Shown here: positions 40,136 to 40,175 of the stretch, in pieces
Position numbering within the stretch: the first letter of the stretch is position 1
Layout of the letters: each line of letters begins with the position of its first letter
NCBI GenBank assembly: GCA_003427395.1
Contig: BFEA01000006.1
Coordinates: 1,951,685 to 1,991,859, forward strand
Source of the DNA: Chara braunii
Lineage: Eukaryota > Streptophyta > Charophyceae > Charales > Characeae
DNA length: 40,175 nt
Direction: 5' to 3'
Translations under genes and position numbers: made by a program
The notes under the pieces: generated by a model
The model's database searches: none
Seen by the model: only the letters and a program-made list of their open reading frames with translations
Told to the model about the DNA's origin: nothing

Positions 40136-40175
<40 letters not shown>
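40136..40175. repeat. (CT)n microsatellite, cut by window end
   Basis: Pure CT run reaching the last base; its full length is not visible. Confidence 0.95.

Noticed and set aside
1-40175. CRISPR array, operon or bacterial gene cluster
   Set aside because: No regular repeat-spacer array with unique spacers of constant length, no operon layout, and the content is clearly eukaryotic. The ten-motif cluster at 34.7 kb has irregular spacers and no cas genes.

Overview
This is a eukaryotic nuclear window dominated by repeats. No intact, recognisable host gene was found. Support for eukaryotic origin: a decayed Ty3/Gypsy LTR retrotransposon, abundant microsatellites (CT, AG, TTA, TA, CA-rich), several minisatellites, a 550-bp terminal-inverted-repeat element, an 843-bp assembly gap and a cluster of isolated N bases. 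A short plant-type telomere-like stretch (CCCTAAACCCTAAA, 24497-24510) and the pol protein style fit the green lineage; a large-genome charophyte alga such as Chara would fit. The organism is inference, not read directly.

Layout. About 0.8-4.07 kb holds a structured 3.2-kb repeat, and a second diverged copy in the same orientation lies at about 28.66-31.85 kb. The first copy sits directly upstream of a Gypsy gag-pol (4.2-9.72 kb: gag, zinc knuckle, acidic linker, protease remnant, reverse transcriptase, RNase H, integrase, GPY/F-like end), so the repeat is a candidate LTR. No matching 3' LTR was seen immediately after pol. Catalytic residues of RT, RNase H and integrase survive, but the reading frame is broken by several frameshifts and by stops that mostly look like C-to-T changes of CGA or CAG. 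From 9.7 to 14.3 kb is a non-coding tract made of successive degenerate direct repeats, with one plausible antisense ORF (11968-12333).

The central part holds an unrecognised 140-codon ORF behind a TATA box (14346/14526), a 13-bp minisatellite (16.2-16.5 kb), and a decayed gene with a Gln-rich four-residue repeat (19.1-19.85 kb) inside an N-spotted tract. It continues with a 465-bp tandem duplication (20.9-21.8 kb), a long CA/GT-like cryptically simple tract (22.4-23.6 kb), and an array of about 60-bp hairpin-forming units split by the assembly gap (25.05-26.5 kb).

The right part contains a hAT-like MITE (27877-28426), the second 3.2-kb repeat copy, an AT-rich region with ten irregularly spaced copies of one motif (34.7-35.4 kb), a 120-bp tandem duplication, dispersed TCTTCCC...GATTCA motifs (32.1-32.9 and 38.65-38.77 kb) and a family of perfect or near-perfect palindromes (38.47-39.41 kb).

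No genes act together as a host pathway here. The only clear functional unit is the retrotransposon gag-pol, which appears inactive. The most unusual material is structural DNA: competing stem sets conserved in both 3.2-kb repeats, the hairpin array with paired substitutions, and the dispersed palindromes and motifs.
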